Source: Cichorium intybus
Lineage: Eukaryota > Streptophyta > Magnoliopsida > Asterales > Asteraceae
Length of the DNA stretch: 64,000 nt
Direction: 5' to 3'
NCBI GenBank assembly: GCA_023525715.1
Contig: CM042014.1
Span: forward strand, 17,426,563 to 17,490,562
Part shown: in pieces, positions 15,065 through 29,894 of the stretch
Numbering within the stretch: the stretch's first letter is position 1
Layout of the letters: each line of letters begins with the position of its first letter
Notes under the pieces: generated by a model
What the model was told of the DNA's origin: nothing
Database searches by the model: none
What the model saw: the letters and a program-made list of their open reading frames with translations, nothing else
Translations under genes and position numbers: made by a program

Positions 15065-16036
15065 TGACGTCATCGCAGTCATCAATGCGGTCAAAAATAC
15101 AAGATTTAATACCTTACGAGCACACTAGCTAAGTGGAAGTAAGGGTCGATCCGTGGAGTCAGTGGTTGAGTCTGTGTCAGAAATTAACCAAACTTTAGTG
15201 TCACTCTATAGCTGGTGGTGTTACATACACTTCACGAAATCCAAACAAAACGAAAATATCGAAAACATAAACTAACAATTATTGAACTACTCCAATCCAA
15301 CTATCAATCAAACCAAACGTTCTGATCCCGAGGTATACTCAGAAAATCAGAATCGTCCAATACCACACAAACGATCAAACAAACAATAAACATAAACCGA
15401 AATCGAAACCGTAAAATAACTGAAACCGAATGATTGCATTTAAACTAAAAACAGAACCGAGCCGAATGTTCCTGATTACGGTCTGAATGTCCAGAATCAG
15501 CGCGGTCCAGCAAGTTTTACAATCCAGAATCGTTGGAAACGCGCGATAAATAAAACCGAAAAATATGAAAATAAACTAAAACTATGAAAATACTAACTAA
15601 CGATCACTGAATTTCAAAAATACGAGTCGAAGGGGCCTGAGTTCCACTCAAAGGTCGGGTCTTCGCTCCTGAAACACGAACCACAAACCTCTATTTATAG
15701 TTGCGAAAATTGACCATTCGCGTCGCGCAGGAGTGAAATCCACGGCGCGTCCTTATCTATAACCCCGATATTCGCTTTTTGAACTCAAACTTCTGATGAC
15801 TTCCTTGACTTTCCGCGGCGTGCGAGTCTTTTATCGGCGGCGCGCGTGTTCTTTCGCCTGAAAGTGGACTTCATTCCAAACTTCAGCATTTTGTAAGCGT
15901 TTAACCACTGTATTGTATATATTTCGCACACAAGCACTAGACACAAAAAAGTTATTATATAACAGTTTATGAGATATATTTCACTCAGAATAAGGCTTAA
16001 CGACGACTAAAATACTTGATATTAGTAGGCGTCGTC
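15065..16036 (-). repeat. 3' LTR of D
   Basis: About 972 bp. A TATAAATAG box lies at 15691-15699 (minus strand), with GC-rich CGCGGCGCG-type motifs upstream of it between 15718 and 15852. It is adjacent to the PPT. Confidence 0.8.
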
Positions 16037-16037
16037 T

Positions 16038-16052
16038 AACACCCCACACTTG
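16038..16052 (-). promoter_or_regulatory. Polypurine tract of D
   Basis: On the minus strand AAGTGTGGGGTGTTA immediately precedes the LTR start GACGACGCC. Confidence 0.65.
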
Positions 16053-17507
16053 TGCCTTGCTTGTCCCCTAACAAGTGAGTTTTTAACAATTCTAACTAAA
16101 ACTCAAATATTTTTGAATGACTTCAGTTTCAAAATTTATTGTATCCAGAAGTAAAAATAATTTGAAGAAACATGACTAGAATACCCTTTCGGAATCATGA
16201 CTTTCTAGAGAACCATTGATTACAAATTTTCAGTTCACAGAAGTGCAAACTTACTCATTTAGATTCTAAAGGCTGTTAAGGAACTATCCAAGACTTTCGA
16301 TGTTGTCCGTGTAACGAGCTTTCGAAAATACTATCTCAGACCAGACGATCTTAGGTAGTAAGGTGCATAAATGCCCTTTCAGGGCCACTCTTTTTCTAAA
16401 TTCTAAACACTCAAATGCTACAACACTCAAAAGCTATTCGTTTTCAAGTTACAACTTCTTAAAATTTTTGAAATTTGTTAAAATTTTTGAAAATGAGACT
16501 ATTTTCGCAAAAATTTAAAAATCTTTTCGACCGTCCCCACCCCACACTTTAAACCAGACAACGTCCCCGTTGTACATAAATTTTCAGAACAAGGGAGAAA
16601 AGAGTTACCCCTTTTGCAACGGTGAACTGCTCGGTTGTCGGAATCATTTGTAACAGGGTCGATTGGTTGCGTTATCTCAATGAAATCCAGGAGTCAGGGC
16701 GCAGCAGTAAATACGCCGGCATAACACAAGTGCAGGGGTATGGTGACCCCATATGTGCGTTATGCAACTCCAAACGTTTGGTGCAACAATCACACTTTGG
16801 ATAGATACTATTCACACTAACAAACATATTAAAAACAAAAGTTGTAACATACAAAAGAAGATTATACATTGCGAGTTATTGTCCTTGCTGATTCCCTGTT
16901 TCCGCGACGCCGGAGTGTCAAAGCCGCGACGCGTAGACACTATGAGATCCTGTGTCCATCGATCAAGGTTGAAGGTCCGCGGCGCCAAATGAAGTGTGTC
17001 GCGTCGCGAGTATGCACGAAAAGCCCCTGCGTATCAGGTCTCACGTTTGCCCGTGTCGCGATTTGGTGACGTTGGCGGCGCGAATTCTGAATTTTTCTTT
17101 CTTTGTTTTCCTTTCTAATCCCTCATCATCGTCTCATATACCGTATCGCACTCAACAATGATTATCTTCAATGATATTTTGACAAAAAATAAAAAATAAG
17201 AATAGAAATAAAAATACAATAAAATACTTATCGAAAATCGGGTTGCCACCCGAAAGCGCTTCTTTGCTCGGTCTTTTAGCTGGACCGTCCTTTTGCGGCT
17301 ATGGTGGGTTGTACGCCATTTGACTCCGTTGATTTGCAATTCCCACCGTTCCTTCACTGACCCACTGCTCCTCCAGCTTTCCTGGATCAAATGGCTTGTC
17401 GATTCTACTCTTGCCGCCCGGTTGCCGTTTTCTGATTATTTCGTGTGAATGCTTGGAAGTTGCTTTGAACCTCTAGGCTCGATCTTTTCTGTGGTGTCTC
17501 TTCAAGA
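16053..17507 (-). other. Interior of D, 3' non-coding part
   Basis: No credible protein. A GC-rich island at about 16900-17090 contains repeated CGCGACGC and CGCGGCGC motifs like those in the LTRs of A and D. It may be a rearranged or duplicated LTR-like segment. The remainder is AT-rich. Confidence 0.5.
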
Positions 17508-18239
17508 TTACCGGTTTGACATGGAGCGCGCCCAGTGCCGCTCCCAGTAATTGTTTTGCGAAGCGTTTGTTCGCATAATGTGTGTTGTCTGCAGTTTACG
17601 ATTTATGCCTGCAGTACCAATAAAATTTTTCCAATCGGATGGGATCGGGAGGCATAATATTGGTATGCTCCCGTATGTCCTCTCAATGGTATTGATCACA
17701 TCTAAATTTGCACTCATGAATGGATCATGAGTGGTGAGCAAATCACGTTTCTTGTTTTCAAAAACCACAGCGTCGTCATCATCATCTTGGTCATCGTCCA
17801 ACAGGTGGATCGATACCAAAAATGAGTGACTGGCTTTGTCTGGTGATGGTATGGGTTCACCCATTACCAGATCTTTACTCTCAATATGTTCAATATTTTC
17901 AAAAATTGCAGGGCCGGGGGTGGTATTGTCATCTACGCCCCCTCCCTCAGTAACCGTTTCAACCATGTTATCTGGTGATGGTATAAATTCACTCATCACC
18001 AGATCTTGATTATCAGTATTCTCAAAAACATCAAAAGTTGTTGAGTCAGGGGTAGTATTGCCACCTACAACCTCTTCCTCAACAACCTTTTCGACCATCT
18101 CGGTGGTCTCTTGACTTTCCCAAGGTGTATGACCTTCCATCACATGTTCAGGTGATGCAGGTTCACAGACAGTATCATTAGTATTAAAATTACTCGCCTC
18201 GGGTTCTGGCGAGTGTGGCAGAAATCCTATATTTTTCAC
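17508..18239 (-). pseudogene. Gag-like protein of D, C-terminal part
   Basis: 243 codons: an acidic, Pro/Thr/Glu-rich region with two related blocks (EFIPSPDNMVETVTEGG and EPIPSPDKASH types). A DDDQDDDDD run follows, then a more ordered C-terminus with IPSDWKNFIGTAGINRKLQ and ERHWARSM. It overlaps the upstream frame by 50 nt in another frame, and the sense of the two suggests one protein split by a frameshift near 18230. I do not recognise a Pfam-level domain. Its position right after the PBS-proximal frame suggests a structural (gag-like) product. Confidence 0.5.
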
Positions 18240-18708
18240 TCAACTGATCTAATGAATTTTGCATTCTTGCAAGGTCATTGGCCTGATCCTTTTTCGTTTG
18301 GACGGTTTCAGCCATCACTTCCAAGATTTGAGCCCACATCGCAGAATTTTCAGATTGAGTTGGCTCCTCGGTCCGCCATCCATTGTCATTGAATGATCCA
18401 TTGTTGCAATCATTCTCGTAATGGTTGTCGATCGGACTTTCATACTCCCTACAAGTTTCATTATTGGTGTACCAATTTTGTTCGTACTGGTTCGGATATC
18501 CATACCCATTGTCAATGAATGATTCACTGTTGGAACCATTCTCGTAATGGTTATAGATCGGACTACCATAATTCCTATCATGTTTTCTACGTCTATTCTT
18601 GTAATAAACCGGGCCGCCATAACACGTATTTTGGCTCGGATACATGTAAATATGTAATCGTCCATTACGAGGATGTACACATACGAAAAATTGAAAAACT
18701 AAAATCAA
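18190..18708 (-). pseudogene. Gag-like protein of D, N-terminal part
   Basis: 172 codons starting about 48 nt after the PBS. It is rich in Tyr/Asn, with a repeated YxNGSN...FxDNGYGYPNQYEQN-like pattern (two to three imperfect units between residues 45 and 115). A predicted helical stretch follows (MWAQILEVMAETVQTKKDQA). The ATG at 18708 is the first after the PBS. No catalytic domain is visible. Loss of frame near the C-terminus links it to the segment ending at 17508. Confidence 0.5.
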
Positions 18709-18755
18709 ACATCAAAAAAAAATTCGAAAATTGACACAGAGTGTCAAGCGCACAA

Positions 18756-18774
18756 CTCCCCAGCAACAGCGCCA
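18756..18774 (-). promoter_or_regulatory. Primer binding site of D, tRNA-Asp type
   Basis: Minus strand TGGCGCTGTTGCTGGGGAG, five bases inside the LTR end at 18780. Confidence 0.8.
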
Positions 18775-18779
18775 AAATT

Positions 18780-19557
18780 TGACGTCATCGCGGTCGTCGA
18801 TGCGGTCAAAATTCAAAAATACAAGATTTAACACCTTACGAGCACACTAGCTAAATGAAAGTAATGATCGATCCGTGGAGTTAGTGGTTGAATCTGTGTC
18901 AGAAATTAACCAAACTATAGTGTCACTCTATAGCTGGTGGCGTTCCATACACTTCACGAAATCCAAACAAAACGAAAATATCGAAAACATAAACTAACAA
19001 TTATTGAACTTCTCCAATCCAACTATCGATCAAACCAAATGTTCTGATCTCGAGGTATACTCAGAAAATAAGAATCGTCCAATACTACACAAACGATCAA
19101 ACAAACAATAAACATAAACCGAAAGTGAAACCGTAAAATAACCGAAACCGAATGATTGTATTTAAACTAAAAACAGAACCGACCCGAATGTTCCTGACTA
19201 CGGTCTGAAAATCTAGAATCAACACGTTCCAGCAAGTTCTACAATTCAGAACCGTTGGAACGCACGATAAACAAAACCGAAAAATACTAAAATAAACTAA
19301 AACTATGAAAATACCAACTAACGATCACTGAATTCCGAAAATACGAGTCGAAGGGGCCTGAGTTCCACTCAAAGGTCGGGTTTTCGCTCCCGAAACACGA
19401 ACCAGAAGCCTCTATTTATAGTTGCAAAACTTAACCATCCGCGCTGCGCACAAGCACTAGACACAAAAACGTGAGTACATAACAGTTTATGAGATATATT
19501 TCACTCAGAATAGAGCTCAACAACGACTAAAATATTTGATATTACTAGGCGTCGTCA
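18780..19557 (-). repeat. 5' LTR of D, internally deleted
   Basis: 778 bp against about 972 bp for the partner LTR. About 195 bp are missing between the CCGCGCTGCGC motif near 19440 and ACAAGCACTAG. The missing part includes the GC-rich repeats upstream of the TATA box. Confidence 0.8.
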
Positions 19558-19705
19558 TAATGTTGGGTAGTGTCGATAATCTTCTTTTCGCTACGCTAAG
19601 CTTGTCAGCTGTCTGGGTGGATTGGCACAATCACTATTAGCGACGCTAACCTTAGAGTTAGCGGCGCTAATGTTTGTTTGGGCCAAAACCCTAGACTTTG
19701 ATTTT
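19558..19705 (+). repeat. LTR fragment E, right part
   Basis: Resumes E after the D target duplication. TTAGCGACGCTAAC at 19637-19650 and TTAGCGGCGCTAA at 19658-19670 echo the motif at 15029. Its right boundary is not clear. Confidence 0.45.
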
Positions 19706-19716
19706 TGGGTCATAAT

Positions 19717-19914
19717 TAGGTACCGAGTACCGAACCAAATTATAGGGTACGATATTGATACCTATTCCAGTTCGGGAAAATAGTTTAATTTGAAGTTAGA
19801 AGTACGAAAAGTATCAAATCGAAACGGTATCGGTATCGAAACCGAAATAGCCCAAAATTAAGTAACTAAAGCAAAATATAGGATACGATGTCGATTCGGT
19901 TCGGTACGGTACCA
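19717..19914. repeat. Short inverted repeat with KpnI-type ends
   Basis: AGGTACCGAGTACCGAACC at the left and GGTTCGGTACGGTACC at the right are complementary with a 2-nt gap. They enclose about 160 bp with further GGTATCGGTATCGAAACC repeats. This is a possible small foldback. Confidence 0.5.

Positions 19915-22807
<2,893 letters not shown>

Positions 22808-22885
<78 letters not shown>
22808..22885. repeat. (TA)n microsatellite, piece 3
   Basis: TA tract ending in A, immediately before the Helitron 5' TC. Confidence 0.97.
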
Positions 22886-22890
<5 letters not shown>

Positions 22891-23344
22891 TCTATAATAA
22901 AAGAAAGTTTAAATGCCACATGGCATCTTTTTAAAACCATGTTTTGCCACGTGTCGTGTTATAGCAGCTACAGAAATTCAATTTCCCGCCTAAACTAATT
23001 CTGTTCAGACTATTTCTTTTAAATCGGTTTAATTATGGCATATTTAATCAAACCCCACAAAATCAGGAAGCAATTGAATGAGGGTTTATCCGCTGATGAA
23101 ACAAAAAAGAACCCAAAAGAAGTTGACTATACCCTTGAGGGACGGTAAGAACGGGAATTCCATCCCGCTACCACTTTACGGTCAACAGGGATAGACGAAC
23201 GTGTTCTTCTTTCTATGAAACGAAGTCATCTTTGAAGGTATGAAAAGCTTTAATTTTAATGAAATTTTGAAACAGTTTCTGTAAAGTTTCGATTTTTATC
23301 AGAAGGAGAAGAGATTGAAGAAACTTTTTGTGATTTGTCGTGTA

Positions 23345-23467
23345 GGGCCTGGATTTTCATCGCTGGGTGTTGTAGCATTTTCTGAAAATGGACCTTTTAG
23401 GCCAAATGGTCAGGGACTGGTTAGAAATGAGTATAGTTGGAACACAGTTAATCTTGGATTTGATTAA
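23345..23467 (+). pseudogene. Captured serine carboxypeptidase-like exon fragment
   Basis: 40 codons reading GPGFSSLGVVAFSENGPF, then RPNGQ, a short gap and RNEYSWNTVN, closed by TAA. This corresponds to the GGPGCSSL...GPF...NxYSWN segment of plant serine carboxypeptidase-like (S10) proteins, which lies upstream of the catalytic serine and forms the oxyanion-hole loop. A splice acceptor-like TAG directly precedes the block. The conserved Cys after GPG is Phe here. The fragment is far too short to encode an enzyme and ends in a stop. Confidence 0.75.
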
Positions 23468-23657
23468 CTGATACTTTTTGGGGGTAAAGAAGAAGGCCAA
23501 GAAGGTTTGGTGCTTGATTTGTTGTTTGTTTATCATTGCATCACATTTTAATAGTCCTTTGCTCTTACTTATACTAAAATTGCTTGTGTATGTAGTATTT
23601 CTTTTTATACCTACCTATTACACTCCTTTTCCTCTAACATTATTATCTGTTGAGCAG

Positions 23658-23759
23658 ATACGTAGGAGCCTTTTGCTTGCATCTTACAGGCACAAATATT
23701 GATGTCTACCGGTATCTAAAGAATTAGCAGAGTGCTAAATGTCCAACACCCGATTCCAT
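23658..23759 (+). pseudogene. Captured PRP38-like splicing factor exon fragment
   Basis: A 102-bp exon-like block between a TTGAGCAG acceptor and a GTAAGTATG donor. One frame reads YVGAFCLHLTGTNIDVYRYL before a TAG. This resembles the PRP38 family segment of the form YVRxLGAFYLRLTGTxxDVYxYLEPLYNDYRK. Three residues around the YVRxL step appear to be missing. PRP38 is a spliceosome activation factor of the U4/U6.U5 tri-snRNP. The match is short but the motif is distinctive. Confidence 0.6.
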
Positions 23760-24526
23760 GTAAGTATGCTGCTATTAGTAGGTATATATTGCTATTTTTC
23801 TGATGGACGTATTGGGTAACTTTATTTGATTTTCGTTGTTTTTTTACTGATTTAGGACAATAATTTGAGTTTTTTCCTTTCTAACTAATGATTTCAAGAA
23901 GCTGTTTTGAAAACCCCAGACATTTTAATTTCCTCAGTTACAGCATCATTGGTTAAGCATCGGCATAATGTAGGAGATATTGTAAAATCAAGGGTAAAAG
24001 TGGAAATAAAAATGTGGAGGTAAAAATATGTAAGCAGTTTGGACGAGTTTACCCTTAAAGGATTTCAAGACAGAAGAATTTATTGTAGGTCCTGTTTAAA
24101 GCTATGAAGACCATAAGCTACTTAGAGACACAACTTTATACCTTACCTTAGAGACACAACTTTATACCTTACTGAGCACCTGGTGTTATTTTACCTAATT
24201 TATGACAATTACAATTACATGTTTACCCTTTTGTGTGGTTCTCAGGTATACACCTTTTTAGTGTACATTAATAACGAATAAATTGTCACGGTGATTGAAG
24301 AATGGTCAAATGATGTATCAGAAGCAGGTGTTATATTAGAAAGCTTAAGTATGTACAAAATAATCAGACGTTTTCCATTTCTGTTTATGAAATTTAAAGA
24401 TAAGTTTGAAATAACAAATTGACTGAGACATATTCATGCAGCAAATATGATTGATTCTCATTAGAATATTGGTGGCCGGGTGCTCACTTTTTGTTGCAAC
24501 TTCGGTTCTCGGGCCGGGTCCCAAAC

Positions 24527-25100
24527 AGCAAATGGAACTTGAATGTCTGATATAGTTGTTTACTTCAAGACATTTATAAATATTAAAACCATTTTTCATA
24601 TGTTTTAGTAACTTTTTCGCTTCAGAAACTTCCAAGATTACCTAAATCAGCACTACGTTGGATAAAAAACGGTGTTCCAGTAATGTGATAACTTTTCTTT
24701 GTAAAAAATTCTCATATGACTCGAACTTTTCTTTGCATCTGACCATATTTTTTTTGGTATCAATCCGGAGTGACAAATCTGATGTTGTACATTGGAATGT
24801 TGTTCGGTATGTTTGCATGGCATGTAGAAGATCACTATTTGTATAGGTACGCTACGAACAAGGGCAAATTTGTAAATACCATCTCGATTTCTATAAATTC
24901 GAATGGATCTTTTTTATTTTTTTCCGTATAAATTATCATTACTGTGGCACATCGAAAACATGGTATGGAGTTCCTGGTAGTGCTGCTCATGAGTTTGAGA
25001 AAGTTGTCCAACATCATGTTTACAATAAAGAAATTTTATCAAATAATGGAACAAATGGAGCTTTAGAGTTGCTTACAGAGAAAACAACTATTTCGACGAG
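24527..25100 (+). pseudogene. Captured JmjC histone demethylase fragment (JMJ706-like), four exon pieces
   Basis: In order: SKWNLNV (24527-24547); KLPRLPKSALR... (24626-24679, CAG acceptor, GTAATG donor); GVTNLMLYIGMLFGMFAWHV then EDHYLY (24767-24846, AG|GTACGC donor); and INYHYCGTSKTWYGVPG with a following FEKVVQHHVYNKEIL block (about 24927-25095). Order and spacing match plant JmjC lysine demethylases of the JMJ706/KDM4-related group. The piece keeps the His and Glu of the HxE iron-binding motif in WHVED. The downstream part of the catalytic fold, including the distal His, is absent. A stop follows the first piece. About 20 bp (ACTATTTCGACGAGCACA) are repeated at 25085 and 25170 near the right breakpoint. 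Confidence 0.85.
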
Positions 25101-25305
25101 CACAGTTTTTTCCTTTCCTTCTTTTACTACAACCCTAATTTTGTTTCATCATTTGATTGTAGGTGCAACCACTATTTCGACGAGCACAAAAAACCAGCAA
25201 AAATCCCCTTGGTATTACCAAATCTCAGTAGGTTCTAATTTTAGGTCATAATTATTTGTGGATTGTTGAATTCATATGAAATAATAATATGATTTCTTAT
25301 ATCAG

Positions 25306-25617
25306 AATCTGAGAAAATGGGGTGAAGCTCTGATGGAATTATCCCAATTTGGAGATACCAAGAAATCAAAGATGATAATTAAATGTGCTGTTTGCATAAA
25401 ATCACATAACCGTAATACTTTACAATTAATATATATATTTTGTCATGAATTCAAAAACAAATTCAGATGTTTCTAAGCTGGATGAAGGCATGAAGCTCTG
25501 GTCATTAATTTCTATAGAACACGAGGGTCGGTGGTGCTTACAAAGTGCGTGGACTACTAACAAATTTCTAACCCCAGATTGCATTTCAACTTTTGTCAAA
25601 ACTGTTTCTAATAGTCT
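25306..25617 (+). pseudogene. Captured TOM20 fragment, two exon pieces
   Basis: The first piece (25306-25388, after a TATATCAG acceptor) reads NLRKWGEALMELSQF and then a Lys-rich KKSKMII stretch. The second piece (25467-25617, CAG acceptor and GTAAGT donor, open throughout) reads VSKLDEGM and, further on, WCLQSAWTTNKFLTPD. Plant TOM20 has NLxRWGGALLELSQF, SKLEEAL and WCLGNAxTSxAFLTPD in the same order, with the break at the same point. TOM20 is the plant mitochondrial outer-membrane import receptor with TPR-like repeats. The membrane anchor is not seen. A TTTGTTGCAG acceptor at about 26200 followed by SLENERCLL may be a third, more decayed piece. Confidence 0.75.
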
Positions 25618-26898
25618 GTAAGTATTATTTACTTTGTATTTTGGAAAATTGACCAAAATTACCAAATAATGTCTAAAAAATTAGAATATGACCAAAACAT
25701 AGCAACATACTTTCAAAGATATGTCATAATATGTAATTTGAGATTTTTTTGAAAGTAGGTTGCTATTTTAACACATTCTTAATGTTGGACACGATTTAAA
25801 AGTTGACCGCCAATTATATAACTGTAGTTTCTGTATCGTTATTATTAAAACATTTCACTTTAAAATACTACTCAACCCTATTATAACATTGTAGTTTTGT
25901 TTCCGGCCCACTTTATTTTCTTTCAAATCTATCAAAATTGAATGGTAGACCTTGGAATTTCGATTCTCCATAAAACAACATACCTTGAGAGTTTACTAAA
26001 ATGGAGAAGTGTCCTGTTGCATTAAGTGCTTATACAGTTTTAGACTTATGTAATTGTGCTTGCATTTTCTTTCATTCTACTTTCTTTTTTTCTATAAATT
26101 ATTGTTTTATGGTTTTGAAATATAATTAAGATGCTATAATAGTGTGCTTGAATGGAAGATGCTGAGAAACAAATATAAAAATTCATCAGTTGTTTGTTGC
26201 AGGTCATTAGAAAATGAGAGGTGCTTGCTTAGAAGGTTTTGGAACCGTTACCCATTTGAATGTGTATTCTACTGTTTCTTAGCACTTTGAATTTGATTGC
26301 CAAAATTGTTCAATGATCTCTTCAAATGTCAATGAAGTAAATTAGCCCTTTGCATTTCATTTTTATTATTTATCAATATAGGTTTAGTAATATTATGTTA
26401 ATAAAATCAAATATGGTCCGATGTAAATCCTGTAAAAGTATCTCATAACATGACTTTTCACAAACGATTGGTTTTTTATGGGATTTTAAAAGGGACAAAT
26501 GAGTAAATTCCAAAACCAATGTCCCTTTCGTGTTAAGAAAACAAATTAAGAAAAACTTTAGCAAATAAGTTGTTATTTTGAAACTAAACTTACCCGAATC
26601 ATTTTAACTGTATCTACCCGAAACCCGACCGTATTAGTATTTCAGGTTATTTGGGTTGACCCGACATACCCGATTTTAATTTTAAACCATACTAAACCCA
26701 ACCCTAATAGTCTTATTCGGGTTCGGGTCGGGTTAATCGGGTTCGACTTTTTGACATCCCTATCGATGAATGTATAAAAATTATGTTGTTATTAATGGTC
26801 AACAACCGAAAGCGGGTTGCACTTAATGGTCATAATGGATCATATGAAAGTGGGTTGTATTTAATTTTCAACCGTGTAACACACGGGTTTATAACCTA

Positions 26899-27600
<702 letters not shown>

Positions 27601-27609
27601 ATGTTTTTT

Positions 27610-28329
27610 GAGAAAATGACTAAAATAGCCTAATCCTATAAGGGTTTTCCTCAAAACAGCCAAAATTTAAGGACATACCTCAAAATAGCCAAGGAAAACA
27701 CAGTTGGCAGCCATGGGCTGCGTTTTCCTCTCTTGGGCTGCGTTTTCCTCTTAACGGGCTTACTGGGCTGCGTTTTCCTCTAGACGGGCTGCGTTTTCCT
27801 CTAGACGGGCTGCGTTTTCGTTGGCTACCGGCCCATCAGCCCAGATATATAAATCGGGGGGAAAAAACGTCAAATTTTTCGATCCCGTAACACTTTCCCG
27901 ACATCATAAATTTTTGTTAATCATGTTTGTGAACACATCTACTGATACACTTCACGTTAAAAGAAATTTCAACTCAATCCGATTTCGTATGAACAAATGA
28001 CGAGTGTTCAAAGTTGGACAAAAATTTAAACTAAACCCATGAACCACCAAGAACCTCAAGAACACAATGAGGAAAACGCAGCTGGGAGGGAGGAAAACGC
28101 AAAAACTCAAAAACTCAAGGAGGAAAACGCAGTTGGGAGGGAGGAAAACGCAGGTGGATGGAGGAAAACGCAGTTGGTGCTTGGGAGGAAGGAAAACGCA
28201 GTTGGTGAGAGGAAAACGCAGCTCATAGCTGCCAACTGTGTTTTCCTTGGCTATTTTGAGGTATACCCCTAAATTTTGGCTGTTTTAAGAAAAATCCTTA
28301 TAGGATTAGGCTATTTTAGTCATTTTCTC
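27610..28329. mobile_element. Mutator-like MITE with 9-bp TSD
   Basis: 720 bp. Both ends begin GAGAAAATGACTAAAATAGC and stay alike for about 110-130 bp in inverted orientation. The direct 9-bp flanks ATGTTTTTT (27601-27609 and 28330-28338) are identical. Long TIRs with a 9-bp duplication are the MULE signature. The interior is two opposing arrays of a GGAAAACGCAG-type motif, written as CTGCGTTTTCCTCT on the left (about 27715-27810) and GAGGAAAACGCAG on the right (about 28065-28220). The EENAVGREENAGG-like translation at 28039-28272 follows from this repeat and is not taken as a gene. Confidence 0.88.
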
Positions 28330-28561
28330 ATGTTTTTTTTCGTATTTGATAGAATAGATCATACCGAAATGGTATGAACGAAAAAAGTAAAATAAGTAAT
28401 GTGATTGATTATTCCTTTTATAAGAGGTGAGTTAATCATTCAAGCATATTATTTAATATTTTTAATCACGCATTTGAATGAAATTAGATAAATAAATAAA
28501 AACAAAAGGTTTTGGGACTGTTTGATTTGTAGAATGTTTTCAAAGAAATTGAAATATCTTA

Positions 28562-28874
28562 GTACATTCACAATAGAAAGTTTTTTTACAAAGTTTTTTT
28601 TGATGCAATATCATTGTCAAATCACCAACCAAAAAGCTTTTATAAATACTCATTATAAAATAGTTTTTTCACATAACTTTTTCAAAGACAATATATATAA
28701 ATATAATAGATAATATCAATATAATAGTAAGTGGAAAAAATTCTAACCATAGAACGTTCTAATTAACAAGATCTTTGGAAAAACATAGTTTTGAAAACTT
28801 CCATTATAGCTTGTTAAATTTATGAAAGATGTTTATTTGAAAAATATCTCAAAAAGCTTTTATTGTGGACATTC
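28562..28874. mobile_element. Tourist-like (PIF/Harbinger) MITE
   Basis: 313 bp flanked by TTA on both sides (28559-28561 and 28875-28877). The termini GTACATTCACAATAGAAAG and (complement) GAATGTCCACAATAAAAG are related inverted repeats. A TTA duplication and a small size are typical of this group. Confidence 0.55.
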
Positions 28875-29098
28875 TTAGTTGAATTGGAATTAAAATAAAT
28901 TAAAATTGTTGAAATTTAAATGATTGATATGTTTGGTTGACAAAATTTATAATGAGATTGGAATGTTAGTAACGACAAATAAAAACAAAGTAACCTTAAA
29001 TAAATCCCCTATCATCATGAGTGTGTGGGAGATGGAAGGGGTTGGCCTCCTCACACATATGTCTAATAATGGAGTTTTTTAGCATTTTCTTTTCTTTA

Positions 29099-29385
<287 letters not shown>

Positions 29386-29562
29386 ACTAATATTGAAAAT
29401 AGGTGAGTAAGATTTAATGTGAAAAAAATTGATACATCTTAGAAATTTGGGGGGTTAGTCATCAAAAAATTGGAACTAGTGGTTGGATAAGGAAAATTAA
29501 GAATGGTAATATATTAATTTAAACGAACCCCCCACTCCCTTGCGACACTTGTCACAATATGG

Positions 29563-29863
29563 TTTGGTGAGTTTTTTTTATTTTCTTGTATTTTATTTTT
29601 GGGTCATACATTTTTTTCTTTGTAAAAAATATTGAAAAAAATGAATTTCTTAAACTTTAATTTTGGACAAAATAAGAACCATAAAGAAAATATGAAAAAA
29701 GAATTAATTTTTATTTTTGTAAAAAATAAACAATTCTTCAAAAATTATGAAAATTCAAGAGATAATTCTACACACTATATTGGAAAGTTTGTAAAATGAA
29801 CTTTAAAAAAAAAAGCTTTTTAAATGTTCGTTTTTTTAATTTTAAATAAAAAAACTCACCAAA
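29563..29863. mobile_element. Small foldback/MITE candidate
   Basis: TTTGGTGAGTTTTTTT at the left is inverted at the right as AAAAAAACTCACCAAA, with an A/T-rich, partly self-complementary interior of about 270 bp. No clear target duplication. Confidence 0.4.
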
Positions 29864-29894
29864 TTATCCAAAAATGTTGGTAAAAAATATTTAA

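Larger units (their letters stand above)
15065..19557 (-). mobile_element. Non-autonomous LTR retrotransposon D, A-like family
   Basis: Complete 4,493-bp minus-strand element. It has a 5' LTR (19557-18780), a tRNA-Asp-type PBS (18774-18756), a gag-like frame broken in two, a GC-rich stretch (16900-17090), a PPT and a 3' LTR (16036-15065). Flanks are TAATC on the left and TAATG on the right, a 4/5 target duplication. LTR ends (TGACGACGCC...GACGTCA) and PBS match element A. There is no protease, RT or integrase, so movement would need A-type proteins in trans (inference). Confidence 0.85.

Noticed and set aside
16869..17069. GC-rich open frames in element D
   Set aside because: They are short and overlapping on both strands, explained by the CGCG-rich island.
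28039..28272. EENAVGREENAGG-like repeat protein
   Set aside because: It lies inside a MULE-MITE and is explained by the GAGGAAAACGCAG array.
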